A stretch of DNA of 41,058 bases from Bacteroidota bacterium (GTDB lineage: Bacteria > Bacteroidota > Bacteroidia > Bacteroidales > M50B96): contig JANTGP010000006.1 of the NCBI GenBank assembly GCA_024762835.1, positions 1-41,058 of the forward strand, read 5' to 3'. The notes beneath the pieces are model-generated. The model saw nothing but the letters and a program-made list of their open reading frames with translations. It was not told where the DNA came from and ran no database searches. The position numbers and the translations under genes were made by a program. Each line of letters begins with the position of its first letter. The stretch's first letter is position 1. Of the stretch, positions 16,901 to 24,392 are shown one piece after another.

Positions 16901-18906
16901 GCTTCGTCAATCTGCATCTCAAGAACATCGTAGATATTTTTCGATTTATACTTTATTTGTAAAGTTTCTTCATTAAACCGCTTTCCGTGGCAAACAGGAC
17001 AAAGCACATCTACATTGCCCAGAAAGTGCATCCCTATTTGCTTATATCCTGCACCTTCGCACTCTTCACATCGTCCTCCTTTTACATTAAATGAGAATCT
17101 CCCTTTTTTCCAAATGCGTTCTTTTGTTTCGGGCAGCGAAGCAAATAAATCTCTGATATGGTCTGATAATTTTGTATATGTTGCGGGATTGCTTCGTGGT
17201 GTACGGCCAATTGGCGATTGGTCAATCTCAATAAGCTTATCAATCTTCTCTAATCCACTGATGCTTGAAAAGTTAATTTGACTCTCATTATTCTTTGTTT
17301 TATTTTTTAAATAGTTCCCAAGTGTTTGGTGAACAAGGCTTGATTTCCCTGCACCCGATACTCCTGTTACAACATTAAAGGCCCCAAGTTTAAATTCAAT
17401 ATCAATATTTTTCAGATTATTGATTCTGGCTCCTTCTATAAAAATTGAATTACTACTTGCCGGCAAATACTCTTTTTTTAATACTTTTTCTTTACCTGAT
17501 AAATAATCAAGTGTTTTACTATTATTTATTTTACGGCTTAAATTGTAAAGTTCGGTAATTTTTGCACTAAGAATCAATTCACCACCATTTTTTCCGGCAG
17601 CCGGCCCTATGTCAATAAGATAATCAGCAGCCAGCATAGTCTTTTCATCATGCTCAATAACAATTACAGTATTTCCGTTGTCTCTAAGTTTTTTCAGAAT
17701 GGCAATTAGGCTGTCGTTATCTTTAGGATGTAGTCCTACCGAAGGTTCGTCAAGCACATAAATAATTCCGCGTAAATTACTGTTTGCCTGATTTGCAAGC
17801 CGTATGCGTTGTGCCTCACCGTTTGACAATGTAGTTGATTCACGGTTCAATGTAAGATAACTCAAGCCTAAATCAATAAGGAGCTTTGTCTTTTTTAATA
17901 TAGCTTCTTGTATCTCAGTACCAACTGCTCTTTCTTTTTCAGTAAATATAATATCACGAAAATAGCTATCTAGCTCAGTAATATTCAAGGCTGTTAATTC
18001 AGCAATATTCTTATTGTGAAAATGAATCATTAGAGATTCGTGGCGGAGTCTGTTTCCTTTACATGAATGACAGCTTACGGATTCTACAAATCGCAATATG
18101 TTTTTATTCCTGTCGCGTTTTAAAATTACTTCCATAACCGGAATAATTCCCTTATAGTAGTCTTCTTCGCGTGGTTTAGCAGTAATGCCGCTCCATTTCA
18201 TCCGCGATTCGAGTGTGTGTTTTCCGTAGGGTATTTTTATTTTATCACTTCCGTAAAGAACTATGTCTTTTTGCTCCTTGCTTAAATCTTTCCACGGAAT
18301 ATCAACATTAAAACCTTCCGATTCACATACTCTGTTTAATACATCGATAGTAACTTGTGAATAAACAATATATCCTGTTGGTGTGCTTATTTTTAAGGCT
18401 CCTTCGCGAATGGTTTTATTTTCGTCGGCAATCAACAATTCAGTTGATATATTATCCTCAACACCAAGTCCCTTGCAGACAGGGCATGCTCCTTTTATAT
18501 GATTAAAAGAAAAGAGACTTCGTTCCGGTTTAATATGTAAGTCCGGAGGAACATTACCGATTCGTGCAAAAAGTAATCTAAGCAAATCATATAAACCTGT
18601 CATTGTTGCTACAGTTGAGCGAGGACTACTGCTTGTACTATATTGATCAACCGAAATTACAGGTGATAGCCCACTTATATGTTCTACGTTAGGACGAGAT
18701 AATTTTCCAAGTAATTGGCGTGCTTTCGACGAAAATGATTGTAAATATTTTCGTTGAGCCTCTTTATAAATTATATCGTAAATAAGCGAAGACTTCCCAG
18801 AACCGGAAACGCCTGTAACAACAATAAATTTGTTTCGAGGGATATTTAAATCAAGAGATTTAAGATTGTTTTCTTCCGCTTTTCGTATGATTATTTCCTT
18901 TTGCAT
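13999..18906 (-). CDS. uvrA: Tandem double UvrA-like ABC ATPase (four nucleotide-binding domains)
   Basis: A protein of 1635 residues, nearly twice a normal UvrA (about 940), made of two UvrA units (about 1-815 and 840-1635) joined by a charged Lys/Glu/Thr linker. Four Walker A motifs are visible: GVSGSGKS ending K38, GVSGAGKS with K521, GVSGSGKS with K872 and GVSGSGKT with K1362. Four signature motifs follow (LSNGEAQRIRLA, LSGGEAQRIKLA, LSGGEAQRLRLA, LSGGELQRLKFS), as do four LDEP.xGLH Walker B/D-loops and CxxC zinc-module pairs in each unit. In both units the sequence runs from the LLF(A/S)R segment almost straight into the zinc motif, so the UvrB-binding domain of classical UvrA appears to be missing, as in UvrA2 proteins. 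It probably binds distorted or drug-modified DNA without canonical handover to UvrB; this is inference. No frameshift separates the halves. Confidence 0.93.
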   Translation of the reverse strand: MQKEIIIRKAEENNLKSLDLNIPRNKFIVVTGVSGSGKSSLIYDIIYKEAQRKYLQSFSSKARQLLGKLSRPNVEHISGLSPVISVDQYSTSSSPRSTVATMTGLYDLLRLLFARIGNVPPDLHIKPERSLFSFNHIKGACPVCKGLGVEDNISTELLIADENKTIREGALKISTPTGYIVYSQVTIDVLNRVCESEGFNVDIPWKDLSKEQKDIVLYGSDKIKIPYGKHTLESRMKWSGITAKPREEDYYKGIIPVMEVILKRDRNKNILRFVESVSCHSCKGNRLRHESLMIHFHNKNIAELTALNITELDSYFRDIIFTEKERAVGTEIQEAILKKTKLLIDLGLSYLTLNRESTTLSNGEAQRIRLANQANSNLRGIIYVLDEPSVGLHPKDNDSLIAILKKLRDNGNTVIVIEHDEKTMLAADYLIDIGPAAGKNGGELILSAKITELYNLSRKINNSKTLDYLSGKEKVLKKEYLPASSNSIFIEGARINNLKNIDIEFKLGAFNVVTGVSGAGKSSLVHQTLGNYLKNKTKNNESQINFSSISGLEKIDKLIEIDQSPIGRTPRSNPATYTKLSDHIRDLFASLPETKERIWKKGRFSFNVKGGRCEECEGAGYKQIGMHFLGNVDVLCPVCHGKRFNEETLQIKYKSKNIYDVLEMQIDEALDFFEGQGKLTRILQTMNDLGLGYLALGQSSTTLSGGEAQRIKLAGELAKISRGNTLYILDEPTTGLHSADVKILLKALNKLVEKGNTIISIEHNSEFILNADHIIDLGPGSGKTGGKLVFAGNVQDIVNCEKSFTADALREKQNFNFKQTTSREKAKSETAKTNLELPITFTSVKTNNLKNIDIEIPVNKITVVTGVSGSGKSSLAFDTIFAEGQHLFIENFSAYIRNLIGQKRKTSFESAKGLMPAIAISQKQISNNPRSTLGTLTEISDYYRLLFSRTASHPTKKINDLPVSAFSFNNEEGACEYCKGLGKITVCDPEKLVSNPEKSLINGALNGSKTGKFYGDPDGQYIAILHKVGEELNIDFSKAWNELGDNEKEIAMFGTGDKIYNIRWQYNRKGRIGEHRFSTAWQGFTGYVEEEYERKHADDRGAAMLNIMKDIECNYCSGTRYNPAILEWKYCNYNIAGLSALTVKESIVFFQEILTAKLLISNNEQEQASLLSISEPIIREIVSRLEYISNLGLSYLSIDRPTKSLSGGEAQRLRLAGMLGSGLTGIMFVLDEPTIGLHSRDTRKLIQQLQYLKEMGNTIIIVEHDEDIIRAADHIIEMGQGAGNYGGNIVASGSVENIISSHTLTGEYLSGRKQLLKLNRQIGNKSDFIKIKNAHANNLKNIDIDIPLNSLVAVTGVSGSGKTSLVFDVLYPSLKENRAINCNSISVSNNTGKVISIDNSLPGKSASSNILSYTGIYELIRNEFAKTEYAIKHKLAKRHFSFNQKAGRCEQCHGRGQIRIAMDFLQDVWIECEACKGKRFVPEVLECKYKSASIYDVLQMTIDELSDLFSNDKAIARGLNILKEAGLGYIQSGQATSNLSGGELQRLKFSKELINAVSNNMVFLLDEPSTGLHFEDINNLLKIFKRLIDEGHSIIVVEHNKGIIDSSDYIIELGPEAGEEGGEIVSSSMQASYNE

Positions 18907-18912
18907 AATTTG

Positions 18913-19035
18913 TTATGGTTTATGGGGCCGTTGTAGGCTTGTCCTGGTTTTGAGAAAACAAATACCATCGGTTTTTAATTCTTTGTCAGAATTGCAATTT
19001 TTTAATACAACAATAAAATGTATATGTTTTGGCAT
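18913..19035 (-). pseudogene. Relic of REP-associated / IS200-like Y1 transposase
   Basis: A 40-codon minus-strand frame starts MPKHIHFIVVLKN. This matches the HUH-motif segment of Y1 transposases of the REP-associated family, where MPNHxH followed by a hydrophobic strand is typical. The following residues (LKTRTSLQRPHKP) also look like the low-complexity linker many Bacteroidota members carry at this place. A stop codon lies four codons upstream of the Met, and another closes the frame, so about 80% of the gene is missing. It cannot be active. The call rests on a short motif, so it is moderate. Confidence 0.5.
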
Positions 19036-19099
19036 ATCACAAAATTATAAAAAATTAGGATTATTTGTTTTCTTTTGATTTTCATTTTTAACAAGGTAG

Positions 19100-19134
19100 A
19101 TTCAACCAGCAAATGCGACATTTACTAGTTGAAT
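19100..19134 (-). repeat. 16-bp inverted repeat, possible REP/IS200-type hairpin
   Basis: Bases 19100-19115 and 19119-19134 form a 16-base stem around a 3-base loop. Read on the minus strand, every position pairs, two as G-U wobbles; on the plus strand these two become C-A mismatches, so the minus strand is the structured one. It lies just upstream (in minus orientation) of the transposase relic, where an IS200-like element or REP sequence would carry its recognition hairpin. The plus strand has TTTT after the stem, so a weak terminator is an alternative, but no plus-strand gene ends here. Confidence 0.5.
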
Positions 19135-19218
19135 TTTTCCAATAATGCTAATCTAATATCAATAACTCGGAACTATTAAGTATATTTGAATAATATTTTA
19201 ATTTGAATACTATTTGTT

Positions 19219-20325
19219 GTGAAAGACTCAAATCATATTGAAAATAAGGATGAATATAAAAATCTTAAGGTAAATACAGGTGTTGCTCAACCTTCATCTA
19301 TTGATGATAATGCGGTCTCACGCTTCAAAAGAGTAAAAAAGTCAGCTTTAAGCCTTGATGATTATTTTGATGGAATACGAAAGGGAGACAGAAGTATTCT
19401 TAGCAGGGCAATTACTCTTATTGAAAGTTCTTTACCAAAGCATCAGGTGTTGGCACAAAAAATAATAGAACGATGTCTCCCGTTTTCAGGAAACTCAATT
19501 CGTGTTGGAATAACCGGTGTGCCGGGTGTTGGCAAGAGCACATTTATTGAAACTATTGGATTACATGTTATTTCAAAGGCTCATAAACTTGCCGTTCTTG
19601 CAATTGACCCCAGCAGTGAGCGGACAAGAGGAAGTATACTTGGCGACAAAACACGAATGGAAGAATTATCGCGGGAAGATTCTGCTTATATCCGGCCTTC
19701 ACCATCAGCAGGTTCGCTTGGTGGAGTGGCAAGAAAAACCCGAGAAACAATTATCTTATGTGAGGCTGCCGGATTCGATACCATATTTATTGAAACAGTT
19801 GGGGTTGGTCAATCGGAGACTGCTGTTCACTCAATGGTTGATTTCTTTTTATTGCTTATGTTGGCAGGTGCAGGCGATGAGTTGCAAGGTATTAAGCGTG
19901 GAATTATTGAAATGGCAGATGCAATTGCAATAAACAAGTCGGATGGCGATAATATTCAACGTGCTGAGATTGCAAAGCAGCAATATATTAATGCATTGCA
20001 TTTGTTTCCGTTGGGAGAATCTGCATGGTCACCTAATGTAATTACTTGTTCGGCAGTAAAGAATACGGGTATAAGTAAGATATGGGAAACTGTGAACCAA
20101 TATATTAATTTCACAAAAGAAAATGGATATTTTAGCAAAAGACGTAATGAGCAATCGAAGTATTGGATGTATGAAAGTATTAACGAGGCTTTAAAGAACA
20201 ATTTCTACAATAACAAATTGATAGAAGAAAAAATACGATATTACGAACAACAGGTTTTGGAAAATAATATAAGCTCTTTTGTTGCAGCTCGCTTATTGCT
20301 GGATGAGTACTATTTTAAAGATTAA
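19219..20325 (+). CDS. meaB: Methylmalonyl-CoA mutase-associated GTPase MeaB
   Basis: A 368-residue G3E-type P-loop GTPase (MeaB/ArgK family) that protects and loads cobalamin-dependent methylmalonyl-CoA mutase. Motifs: Walker A GVPGVGKST at 100-108; DPSSERTRGSILGDKTRM, diagnostic for MeaB; ETVGVGQSE as the switch II region; INKSDG for guanine recognition. The start is GTG at 19219; no in-frame ATG lies near the family's N-terminus, and residues such as VNTGVAQPS are also seen at the start of Bacteroidota homologues. The mutase genes (mutA/mutB) are not in the window, so it is encoded apart from its client. The last codon overlaps the stop of the convergent glycosylase gene. Confidence 0.93.
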   Translation: MKDSNHIENKDEYKNLKVNTGVAQPSSIDDNAVSRFKRVKKSALSLDDYFDGIRKGDRSILSRAITLIESSLPKHQVLAQKIIERCLPFSGNSIRVGITGVPGVGKSTFIETIGLHVISKAHKLAVLAIDPSSERTRGSILGDKTRMEELSREDSAYIRPSPSAGSLGGVARKTRETIILCEAAGFDTIFIETVGVGQSETAVHSMVDFFLLLMLAGAGDELQGIKRGIIEMADAIAINKSDGDNIQRAEIAKQQYINALHLFPLGESAWSPNVITCSAVKNTGISKIWETVNQYINFTKENGYFSKRRNEQSKYWMYESINEALKNNFYNNKLIEEKIRYYEQQVLENNISSFVAARLLLDEYYFKD

Positions 20326-21104
20326 TCGTGGCTATTGAATAAGCTTGGCAGTTTTTTATAAGCAGCCCAGTCAATAATATGCTTTGTTTCGTAAAAGCAA
20401 TTATGCTCACCATATAAGAAATCATTATTTCTATTGTTGCATCTGCTTGGATGGTATGAAAAAATAGTATTCTTAAGATTTAAATCTGCAATTGCATTTT
20501 TTGCATTATTGCCCCATAAAAACCAATATGCTTCCGGCGACATTTCTGAGATATAATGCAATAGCTTAGTTGTAAAGTCTTTCCATATTGTGGCATGGCT
20601 GTTAGAGTCATTTATTTTACATGTAAAGGCTGTGTTTAATAGCAATACACCTTGTTTCTCCCAATGACTAAAAATCTCAGATGGACTTAGCATAGTAAAA
20701 TTCTTTTCAAGCTGCAAACGTATCTCACTGTATTTGATGAGTCTGCCTGAATAGGCATAATAAATTGCCCTGACAATATTTTGTAAGGATGGATTTCTAA
20801 ACGGATTTTTCCATGATTGCAGATTGCTAACTTCAAAAGCTCTGCCTGTGGCAATGTTTGCTTGAGGATAGGGGTCTTGTCCGAGAATAATTACTTTAAT
20901 TTCGCTTGCAGGCATCGATAAAAAACGCAATACTTTATCAGGATGTGGTGTTAAAAGCTCATAATTGTTATCAAGCAATACAGATATCTTCCTTTCAATC
21001 TCATGCAAATCTTGTTTTATTTCGTGGCTTAGAAAGTTCTGCCAACTCGGATGAATGTATGTAAGGTCTAAAAAATCAAGTTGTTTCATATTTGTATTTT
21101 GCAT
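20322..21104 (-). CDS. ung: Divergent family 1 uracil-DNA glycosylase
   Basis: A 260-residue protein with the uracil-DNA glycosylase fold, which removes uracil from DNA in base-excision repair. The water-activating motif reads GQDPYP (75-80, D77) where family 1 enzymes have GQDPYH. LLLNTAFT (154-161, N157) matches the uracil-binding strand, and WFLWGNNAKN matches the LWG.xA segment. The DNA-intercalation loop, normally HPSPLS, reads HPSRCNNRN (H218). The key Asp, Asn and His are therefore present but two signature loops are altered, so uracil remains the likely but not certain substrate. M6 (ATG at 21089) is an alternative start: an exact TAnnTTTG box on the minus strand (21122-21115) leaves almost no leader before M1. 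It converges on meaB with overlapping stops. Confidence 0.85.
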   Translation of the reverse strand: MQNTNMKQLDFLDLTYIHPSWQNFLSHEIKQDLHEIERKISVLLDNNYELLTPHPDKVLRFLSMPASEIKVIILGQDPYPQANIATGRAFEVSNLQSWKNPFRNPSLQNIVRAIYYAYSGRLIKYSEIRLQLEKNFTMLSPSEIFSHWEKQGVLLLNTAFTCKINDSNSHATIWKDFTTKLLHYISEMSPEAYWFLWGNNAKNAIADLNLKNTIFSYHPSRCNNRNNDFLYGEHNCFYETKHIIDWAAYKKLPSLFNSHD

Positions 21105-21265
21105 TGATATTTTACAAAAGTAAAAGTATAATTTGAATCTTAAAGTTAACAGCTAAATGTTAAAAAAATAATTTCAATAAATTGAGATATTTCAGGTATC
21201 AGGTATTAAAATAATTTTAATTTTGACACTAAATTGCTAATGTAAAATCAATACTTCAACCAATA

Positions 21266-22600
21266 ATGAAAAATATATTACTACTCGGTGCCGGCTTGTC
21301 AACTGCAAGCTTAATAAATTACCTCCTCGATAATTCGGAAGAAAATAATTGGAAAATTACTATTGCTGATGCTTCACTTAATTTGGTTAATGAGAAAATA
21401 CAAAATCATCCGAATGCTGTTGCTTTGGAGTTTGATGCTTACAACGAAGAGCAGATGGAGCATGAAGTTAGTAAGGCCGACCTTGTAATATCAATGCTGC
21501 CGGCACGAATGCATCATCTTGTTGCTATTAAGTGTGTTAAGTTTAAGATAAACATGGTTACAGCTTCTTATGTCGGGGAGGAAATAAGGGAAATGGAAGA
21601 GGCTGCTAAAGATGCCGGTATTCTTCTGCTAAATGAAATTGGCGTTGACCCGGGAATCGACCACATGTCGGCAATGGAGATAATTCATCGTATTCAGGAG
21701 AATGGAGGAAAACTTACTTCGTTTAAATCATCAACAGGTGGTTTGGTTGCCCCCGAATATGATAATAATCCATGGCAATATAAATTTACATGGAATCCCA
21801 GAAATGTTGTTTTGGCCGGTCAGGGTGTTTCGATGTTTATCAGAAACGGAAGATATAAGTACATCCCTTATTACAGAGTTTTTACCAGACTTGAACCTGT
21901 GCATATTGACGGTGTTGGCGAGTTTGAAGTGTATCCAAACAGAGATTCGTTGAAATACAGAGAGACATATGGACTTAGCGATATTGAAACAATGTTTAGA
22001 GGAACTCTTCGTCGTCCGGGCTTTTGTTCGGCATGGAATATATTTGTGCAGCTTGGATTAACAGATAATAGTTTTACAATGGAGGATTCTGAAAATATGA
22101 CTTATCGTGATTTTGTAAATACTTTTTTGGCTTACCATGTCGATAAACCTGTTGAAGAAAAACTTTGTAATTATTTGGGTATTTCTAATGATTCGCCTGA
22201 AATGATAAAGCTTCGGTATCTTGATATTTTTAGTAATGAAAAAATTGGATTAAAGAATGCTACACCTGCACAAATTCTTCAAAAACGTCTTGAAGAAAAA
22301 TGGCAGCTTGATCCGGGTGATAAGGATATGATAGTGATGCAGCACCAGTTTGAGTATATTAAAGAAGGGAAAAAGAAAAAGATTGTTTCTTCTTTAGTTG
22401 TTAAAGGAAAGAATAATATGGAAACTGCCATGGCAATAACAGTTGGCGTTCCGGTTGCAATAGGTGCTAAGTTAATCCTTAACGGAATTATTAAATCTAC
22501 AGGTGTTAAACGACCTGTTGAAAAAGCAATTTACAAGCCTGTTTTAAAAGAACTTGAAGACTACGGAATAAAATTTATCGAAGAAGAATTTGATATTTAG
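21266..22600 (+). CDS. Saccharopine dehydrogenase family oxidoreductase
   Basis: A 444-residue protein with an N-terminal Rossmann fold (LLLGAGLSTASL at about 4-15, the dinucleotide-binding turn) and the saccharopine dehydrogenase C-terminal domain (from about 130, with NEIGVDPGIDHMSA and SSTGGLVAPE). This is the glutamate-forming type (LYS9-like) that oxidises saccharopine to glutamate and aminoadipate semialdehyde in lysine metabolism. Related proteins also act on carboxynorspermidine, so the substrate is inferred. It has no signal peptide and is cytoplasmic. It stands alone; no lysine-ketoglutarate reductase gene is adjacent. Confidence 0.88.
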   Translation: MKNILLLGAGLSTASLINYLLDNSEENNWKITIADASLNLVNEKIQNHPNAVALEFDAYNEEQMEHEVSKADLVISMLPARMHHLVAIKCVKFKINMVTASYVGEEIREMEEAAKDAGILLLNEIGVDPGIDHMSAMEIIHRIQENGGKLTSFKSSTGGLVAPEYDNNPWQYKFTWNPRNVVLAGQGVSMFIRNGRYKYIPYYRVFTRLEPVHIDGVGEFEVYPNRDSLKYRETYGLSDIETMFRGTLRRPGFCSAWNIFVQLGLTDNSFTMEDSENMTYRDFVNTFLAYHVDKPVEEKLCNYLGISNDSPEMIKLRYLDIFSNEKIGLKNATPAQILQKRLEEKWQLDPGDKDMIVMQHQFEYIKEGKKKKIVSSLVVKGKNNMETAMAITVGVPVAIGAKLILNGIIKSTGVKRPVEKAIYKPVLKELEDYGIKFIEEEFDI

Positions 22601-22649
22601 CTTGTGGCAGGTGGCTGAGGTTCTCGAAGCCTCCATTTATTTTCAAAGC

Positions 22650-24257
22650 TTAATCTAAAATCATTATTCTTTTAGTAAAATGAATTTGCTTACTTGTGAT
22701 ATTTATTAAGTAAACACCTGCTTTTACTTTTATGCCTGCCGTATTATCTCTTTCCCAAATTAAACTATGTTCGCCTTGCGACAGTTTGCCTGAAAAGAGT
22801 TCATTTATTAATTGCCCCGAAACTGAATTAACACTAACTGAAATATTTGATTCCTCGCTAAGAGAAAAACTAATATTTGTATAATTATTTGCAGGGTTAG
22901 GATAAATGTCAAAATTCAAATCTTGTTTGTTTACATTCTCTATTCCAACAGGTATAGTATAATCGTTGGTCAATGCTTTAATACAGAAATTAGCTGTAGT
23001 GTCGAAATTCTGCATGTCAACCCATTGGCTATTCTCAAAATAGAAACTTTCGCCGGCCTGAGCTGAGGAAATTACACTGGTTCGTTGGTCACCTCCAAGT
23101 AAAACCGGAATATCTGAGGTGCGGTCGTATGCTTGACCACCATCCGACAATTGTAGATAAACATAGAAAGTATAAGCACTGTCAACCGTAACAGGGTTTG
23201 TTAGCTCTATAGTGTGAAAGCCTTTGTGGTTGATAAATCCCGTATGTTCATAAAGCAAATCTGACAATTGATTATTGCTAAAGCTGCCGTAAATTGCCGA
23301 GGTAAAAGTTACACTATCAACTGCTGTGTAAAAGCTTATAGCATTAATTTTTTCTAATCCATTTGCTGAAAAAACATTCATTGCCTCTGAGGTGGAAGTT
23401 TTGGTATCTCTCCACCCGTGGTAATCATAAAAATACACATGATCGTAATGCATCGGCTCAACACCTTGAAAGCTTACAGCACCCATCTCCGGATTTCTAC
23501 AAGAATGTTTATCATAATAAGAGATATAAAAATAGCCATTATTACCCCAGCCTGTACCCCAGCTGTTTTTTACAATCCATGCACCGGGTAGGGGAGCCTG
23601 AGTAGCCAAAGTATCATTCCAACCTACAATTGCAACAGCATGATTAGGGTCAAGGCTGTTTGATGGTGGTTGGTAATGAATATAGTTTTGTATGAATGAA
23701 TTATCGTAACACATACAAGTACCAAGTACACCATATTGCATTATCACATTCTTTATTGTTTCAATACCTTCAAGCCCGTCGCCAAGTTGATACCATTCTA
23801 CATCGGGTGAGTAATAGTAATGAAATGATGTATCTGAGTATTCAGGAGGCAAATCAAACAATTGCCCGTCGATATCACGAACAGCACCGTCGCCCCTTGA
23901 TATATATGCTGTTGTAACAAGGTAATCGCCACCCATGTGAACTTCAAGTCCATCACCTGAGGTTGGTGTAGCATCTGCATTATAATTTTGATTAAAACCA
24001 TTCCACCAATCAAGATGATATTCTGCAAGATTTGGTTCACCTGTTTCGCCGGCAGCAGTCCATGCACCTGTCATTAACAAATTGCCTTCCATTGCAGCCA
24101 TTGCACCATGTGTCCAGCAAGTACCGCCTTGCTGCGACTTTACGGAGGTAACATAGTTTATTCCGTTGTAATCTAAAAGACTAAAAGTGATGGGAAATTG
24201 CGAGAAGATATTTACAGAGATAGAAATTAGTAAGGAGAATAGTATTGTCTTTTTCAT
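22650..24257 (-). CDS. T9SS-sorted papain-like (C1A) cysteine protease
   Basis: A 535-residue secreted cysteine endopeptidase. After the signal peptide (about 1-20, [20 protein letters not shown]) the catalytic domain starts almost at once: oxyanion Q42/Q43 and nucleophile C47 in [10 protein letters not shown], then H206 in [11 protein letters not shown] and N231 in [11 protein letters not shown]. Only about 22 residues separate the signal peptide from the active-site segment, so the usual inhibitory propeptide (I29 type, about 60-100 residues) is missing. A beta-rich region (about 270-440) and a T9SS type A sorting domain (about 450-535, [12 protein letters not shown]) follow. It should be exported through the outer membrane by T9SS. 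It is divergent from the symporter gene. Confidence 0.92.
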   Translation of the reverse strand: MKKTILFSLLISISVNIFSQFPITFSLLDYNGINYVTSVKSQQGGTCWTHGAMAAMEGNLLMTGAWTAAGETGEPNLAEYHLDWWNGFNQNYNADATPTSGDGLEVHMGGDYLVTTAYISRGDGAVRDIDGQLFDLPPEYSDTSFHYYYSPDVEWYQLGDGLEGIETIKNVIMQYGVLGTCMCYDNSFIQNYIHYQPPSNSLDPNHAVAIVGWNDTLATQAPLPGAWIVKNSWGTGWGNNGYFYISYYDKHSCRNPEMGAVSFQGVEPMHYDHVYFYDYHGWRDTKTSTSEAMNVFSANGLEKINAISFYTAVDSVTFTSAIYGSFSNNQLSDLLYEHTGFINHKGFHTIELTNPVTVDSAYTFYVYLQLSDGGQAYDRTSDIPVLLGGDQRTSVISSAQAGESFYFENSQWVDMQNFDTTANFCIKALTNDYTIPVGIENVNKQDLNFDIYPNPANNYTNISFSLSEESNISVSVNSVSGQLINELFSGKLSQGEHSLIWERDNTAGIKVKAGVYLINITSKQIHFTKRIMILD

Positions 24258-24343
24258 GCGGATAAAAATTAAATAAAACCAAGTTTTAATTGAATTGTAA
24301 AGATAGTAAAAAAATAGTCTTTGATGAAAAACTGAAATAGCAA

Positions 24344-24373
24344 TTGCTCATTGTTTTATATATTCTACATTTG
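24344..24373 (+). promoter_or_regulatory. Bacteroidota-type promoter of the symporter gene
   Basis: TTG at 24344-24346 and an exact TAnnTTTG box (TACATTTG, 24366-24373) are separated by 19 bases, an ideal spacing. Transcription would start near 24380. This excludes the upstream TTG codon at 24351 as translation start and supports the ATG at 24393 with a leader of about 12 bases. Confidence 0.7.
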
Positions 24374-24392
24374 CATTTTAAAACCATTATAT

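Larger units (their letters stand above)
18907..19218. other. Intergenic gap with transposase relic and hairpin
   Basis: These 312 bases lie between the divergent tandem-UvrA and meaB genes. They contain a minus-strand relic of an IS200/REP-type transposase (18913-19035), a 16-bp inverted repeat (19100-19134), and an exact TATATTTG box at 19181-19188, suitable as the -7 element for meaB although no TTG is seen at the right distance upstream. Confidence 0.6.

Noticed and set aside
14375-17281. Several plus-strand open frames of 60-135 codons inside the tandem UvrA gene
   Set aside because: They are antisense shadows of a well-supported gene, with no signal peptide, motif or promoter of their own.
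13999-18906. Tandem UvrA as an assembly error joining two adjacent genes
   Set aside because: The halves differ strongly from each other and are joined by an in-frame linker without stop or Met-rich start region, so a duplicated-assembly artefact is unlikely.
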